In this document: piece after piece, positions 7,047-8,811 of the stretch
Numbering within the stretch: position 1 is the first letter of the stretch
Layout: each line of letters starts with the position of its first letter
Source: a bacterium
GTDB taxonomy: Bacteria; Bacillota_I; Bacilli_A; Acholeplasmatales; JAEDCM01
Direction: 5' to 3'
Assembly (NCBI GenBank): GCA_024695185.1
Contig: JAILIR010000163.1
Location: 1-8,811, forward strand
Length of the DNA stretch: 8,811 bases
Program-made: the position numbers and the translations under genes
The notes under the pieces: generated by a model
Database searches by the model: none
Told to the model about the DNA's origin: nothing
What the model saw: the letters and a program-made list of their open reading frames with translations, nothing else

Positions 7047-7073
7047 AATAAAAAACTTGGGATAACCCAAGTT
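7047..7073 (-). terminator. Intrinsic terminator of the ABC transporter operon
   Basis: AACTTGGG and CCCAAGTT form a perfect 8-bp stem with a 4-base loop, 5 bases past the permease stop codon, followed on the minus strand by TTTTATTT. A T-run on the plus-strand side means it could also act in the other direction. It separates the permease from the toxin-antitoxin promoter. Confidence 0.88.
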
Positions 7074-7078
7074 CTTTT

Positions 7079-8767
7079 TTATAATGGTAAATCTTTCTTT
7101 TTGAAGATGATTGATCCAGCAATATAACCAGCTAAACCAATAACTAGTAATATAATTAATCCAGGAATAAAGCCAGCTTTACCATCTAAGATATTTACTA
7201 CATTAAATAATGAAATAATAGATACATAATTAAAGTTATTTAGTGCTTTAATTCTAACTACTGAAGGTATTACTTTACTACCGAATAGGCCTAGCATTGT
7301 TGCTACTAAGAAGAATATTGATAAGCCTCCGCCAATAGCCATACTACGCTTAGATCTATCAAATATACATGATGTGAAGAAATTGATTCCACTCATCGCA
7401 AATAATACTAGGAAGGCACCTAAATTAATAAGTGCAAGTTTTCCATAAGTTAAATCGGTATCTACATCTACTATTGCAAAACATATAAATGATGTTATTG
7501 TGGTTAATAAGAACATTACAAATAAGCTTGAAATCATGAATATACTTTGTGTGAATGTTACACTTCTACGCTTTGTAGATGTTGATAAAACATAAGCCAT
7601 AGATCCACTATCAACTTGTCCTACTATTAAACTATTAGATACCATAATCATATAGATTATAGGAAGTAATAATCCAGCAATCTTAAAGAATATTGAACCT
7701 ACTATTAAAGCATATAAATCCATTCTACCTATTTCTTCAATCGCATCACTTACTTCATTTGGTAATTTATCAAGTAATGTTCCTGCGATTTCAAGAATAA
7801 TAGAATCATTTATTTCTTCTATCTTTTTATTTCTTTCTTCAACTGTTAAAGTTGGATCTAAATGAGCTATTTCATCATTATATTCTGTAATATAAACCTT
7901 AATTGCTTTTTCACTCATTCTTTTTACATTATCATAGTTATAACCAAATGACATATATTTCATCAAAGTTACACCATAATCTTTTAATATATTTAATAAC
8001 TTTGCCATTGCTTCTTCACTTGTGATGTTTGCCGCTACAAGTATAGAAGTTGAATAAATAGCTCTATTACTTCTATATTCCATTCTTTCACTACTATTAA
8101 TATATTCATTAGCTTTATTTATTAAAGCTTTTTGAATTAGTGATTCTATATCATAATCATCTGGCAATGCTTCATTATTATTTGTATATGTATCATCACA
8201 AGCACCATTAGGATTAATTGTTACCATGACTGATCCATAAAATTGTTTATAGATTTCTTTATATTCATCACTTTCTTTAGTTAAGGTATCATCATTATTA
8301 GCTTTTTTAGCTTGAACTAAAGAGGCATCTGAAATATAGTTAGTTAAATCATTTATAGCATTTGTATAAGTAGTTGTGACTATTTCAGTCATTTCTTCAG
8401 CTATAGTTGCACTAATTGCTTCTTCTTGATTCATACCGCCAGCCATTTTAGTAGCAACTTTAGCTAAGAATTCAGGATTTTCTCTCTTTTCTGTTAGTGT
8501 ATTATTTAATTCTAATACAAAGTATTCATCAAATTTGGCTTCACCAATAGTTGCCATATTATACATTGATATTTCATTTTTCTTAATGTTAGATTCTATT
8601 ACTTCTTTAATAATAGTATCACTAACACTTGATTTTACTTCTGATATAGTTGATGTACCGCTTATAAGCATTACACAGCTAAGCATAAAACATACAGCAA
8701 AGGTTATAATTAACCACATTATTCCATTTGCTTTTAAAGATTGTTTGAATAAAGCTTTACTAAACAT
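7079..8767 (-). CDS. ABC-2 type transporter permease with large extracytoplasmic domain
   Basis: This 562-residue integral membrane protein has the ABC-2 layout. TM1 is at about residues 15-38, then about 310 mostly polar, acidic residues with no clear membrane segment, then five TMs near 351-376, 406-433, 443-466, 476-498 and 532-556. After TM2 comes the segment G-Q-V-D-S-G-S-M-A-Y-V-L-S-T-S-T-K-R-R, matching the conserved E-x-x-x-G-T-x-x-x-L-x-x-P-x-x-R coupling region of ABC-2 permeases. The C-terminus K-K-K-D-L-P-L is also typical. It should form the membrane channel of an exporter or drug/peptide-type ABC system with the ATPase encoded immediately upstream. The large loop between TM1 and TM2 would lie outside the membrane and is unusual in size. 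A TTG at 8782 would extend it, but that codon overlaps the SD, so the ATG at 8767 is preferred. The substrate is unknown. Confidence 0.88.
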   Translation of the reverse strand: MFSKALFKQSLKANGIMWLIITFAVCFMLSCVMLISGTSTISEVKSSVSDTIIKEVIESNIKKNEISMYNMATIGEAKFDEYFVLELNNTLTEKRENPEFLAKVATKMAGGMNQEEAISATIAEEMTEIVTTTYTNAINDLTNYISDASLVQAKKANNDDTLTKESDEYKEIYKQFYGSVMVTINPNGACDDTYTNNNEALPDDYDIESLIQKALINKANEYINSSERMEYRSNRAIYSTSILVAANITSEEAMAKLLNILKDYGVTLMKYMSFGYNYDNVKRMSEKAIKVYITEYNDEIAHLDPTLTVEERNKKIEEINDSIILEIAGTLLDKLPNEVSDAIEEIGRMDLYALIVGSIFFKIAGLLLPIIYMIMVSNSLIVGQVDSGSMAYVLSTSTKRRSVTFTQSIFMISSLFVMFLLTTITSFICFAIVDVDTDLTYGKLALINLGAFLVLFAMSGINFFTSCIFDRSKRSMAIGGGLSIFFLVATMLGLFGSKVIPSVVRIKALNNFNYVSIISLFNVVNILDGKAGFIPGLIILLVIGLAGYIAGSIIFKKKDLPL

Positions 8768-8811
8768 TTTTAATACCTCCAAGTTTCTCTTTAAAGTATT
8801 TTTCTAAAGTG
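8760..8811 (-). CDS. C-terminal end of upstream gene, probably the partner ABC transporter ATP-binding protein
   Basis: Only one minus-strand frame is open to the right edge. It reads T-L-E-K-Y-F-K-E-K-L-G-G-I-K-N-V and ends at TAG (8762-8760), overlapping the permease start by 8 bases. A tail of the (S/T)-L-E-x-x-F-x-x-x-x-G-G form is common at the end of ATPases paired with ABC-2 permeases, and this is the expected neighbour. The overlap places the permease SD inside this gene and implies translational coupling in one operon. With 16 residues visible the identity is inference; that a coding frame ends here is well supported. Confidence 0.6.
   Translation of the reverse strand, partial: TLEKYFKEKLGGIKNV
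8775..8780 (-). promoter_or_regulatory. Ribosome binding site deciding the permease start
   Basis: GGAGGT on the minus strand lies 7 bases before the ATG at 8767. The upstream in-frame TTG (8782-8780) runs into this site, so the 5-codon extension is not credible. Confidence 0.88.

Noticed and set aside
8768..8782. TTG start at 8782 for the permease
   Set aside because: The TTG overlaps the GGAGGT ribosome site that serves the ATG at 8767.
8535..8807. 90-codon open frame on the plus strand
   Set aside because: It is antisense to the well-supported permease N-terminal region and shows no protein family features.

Overview
The window is very AT-rich, with Gram-positive style signals: strong GGAGG-type ribosome sites, extended -10 promoters and U-tailed hairpin terminators. 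Tryptophan is read as TGG and the reading frames end at TAA, TAG and TGA, so the genetic code is standard. The gene content is a lipoprotein with InlB-like repeats and BspA-like leucine-rich repeats, a RelB/RelE-type pair, and an ABC-2 export permease. Together these suggest an uncultured, host-associated low-GC Bacillota, probably a gut Bacilli lineage. That taxonomic guess is inference.

All genes lie on the minus strand, so transcription runs from right to left. At the right edge (8760-8811) are the last codons of an upstream gene, probably an ABC transporter ATPase. It overlaps by 8 bases a 562-residue ABC-2 permease (7079-8767) that carries an unusually large domain between its first two membrane segments. 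This operon ends in a hairpin terminator at 7054-7073. Next comes a self-contained type II toxin-antitoxin unit: a promoter with overlapping operator repeats (about 7006-7037), a RelB/DinJ-like antitoxin (6681-6983), a RelE/ParE-like toxin joined by an ATGA overlap (6349-6684), and a terminator (6319-6346).

The remaining 70 percent is one huge gene, starting at 6233 and running off the left edge with at least 2077 codons. It has its own promoter (TTAACA, 17 bases, TATAAT) and ribosome site. It encodes a lipoprotein with signal peptide and lipobox, a Thr/Lys linker, about five tandem two-part beta modules (InlB B-repeat-like plus MucBP-like), and about 40 BspA-type leucine-rich repeats broken into blocks by recurring non-LRR islands. 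The C-terminus is outside the window.

The three transcription units look functionally independent: membrane export, a toxin-antitoxin cassette, and a surface adhesin-like protein. I found no convincing evidence of a wholly new system. The most interesting points are the regular 23/25-residue alternation in the LRR array, the strong next-base rule for the Phe codon in the AF motif, the repeated islands, and the large extracytoplasmic domain of the permease. All translations and counts outside the short genes were made by hand.
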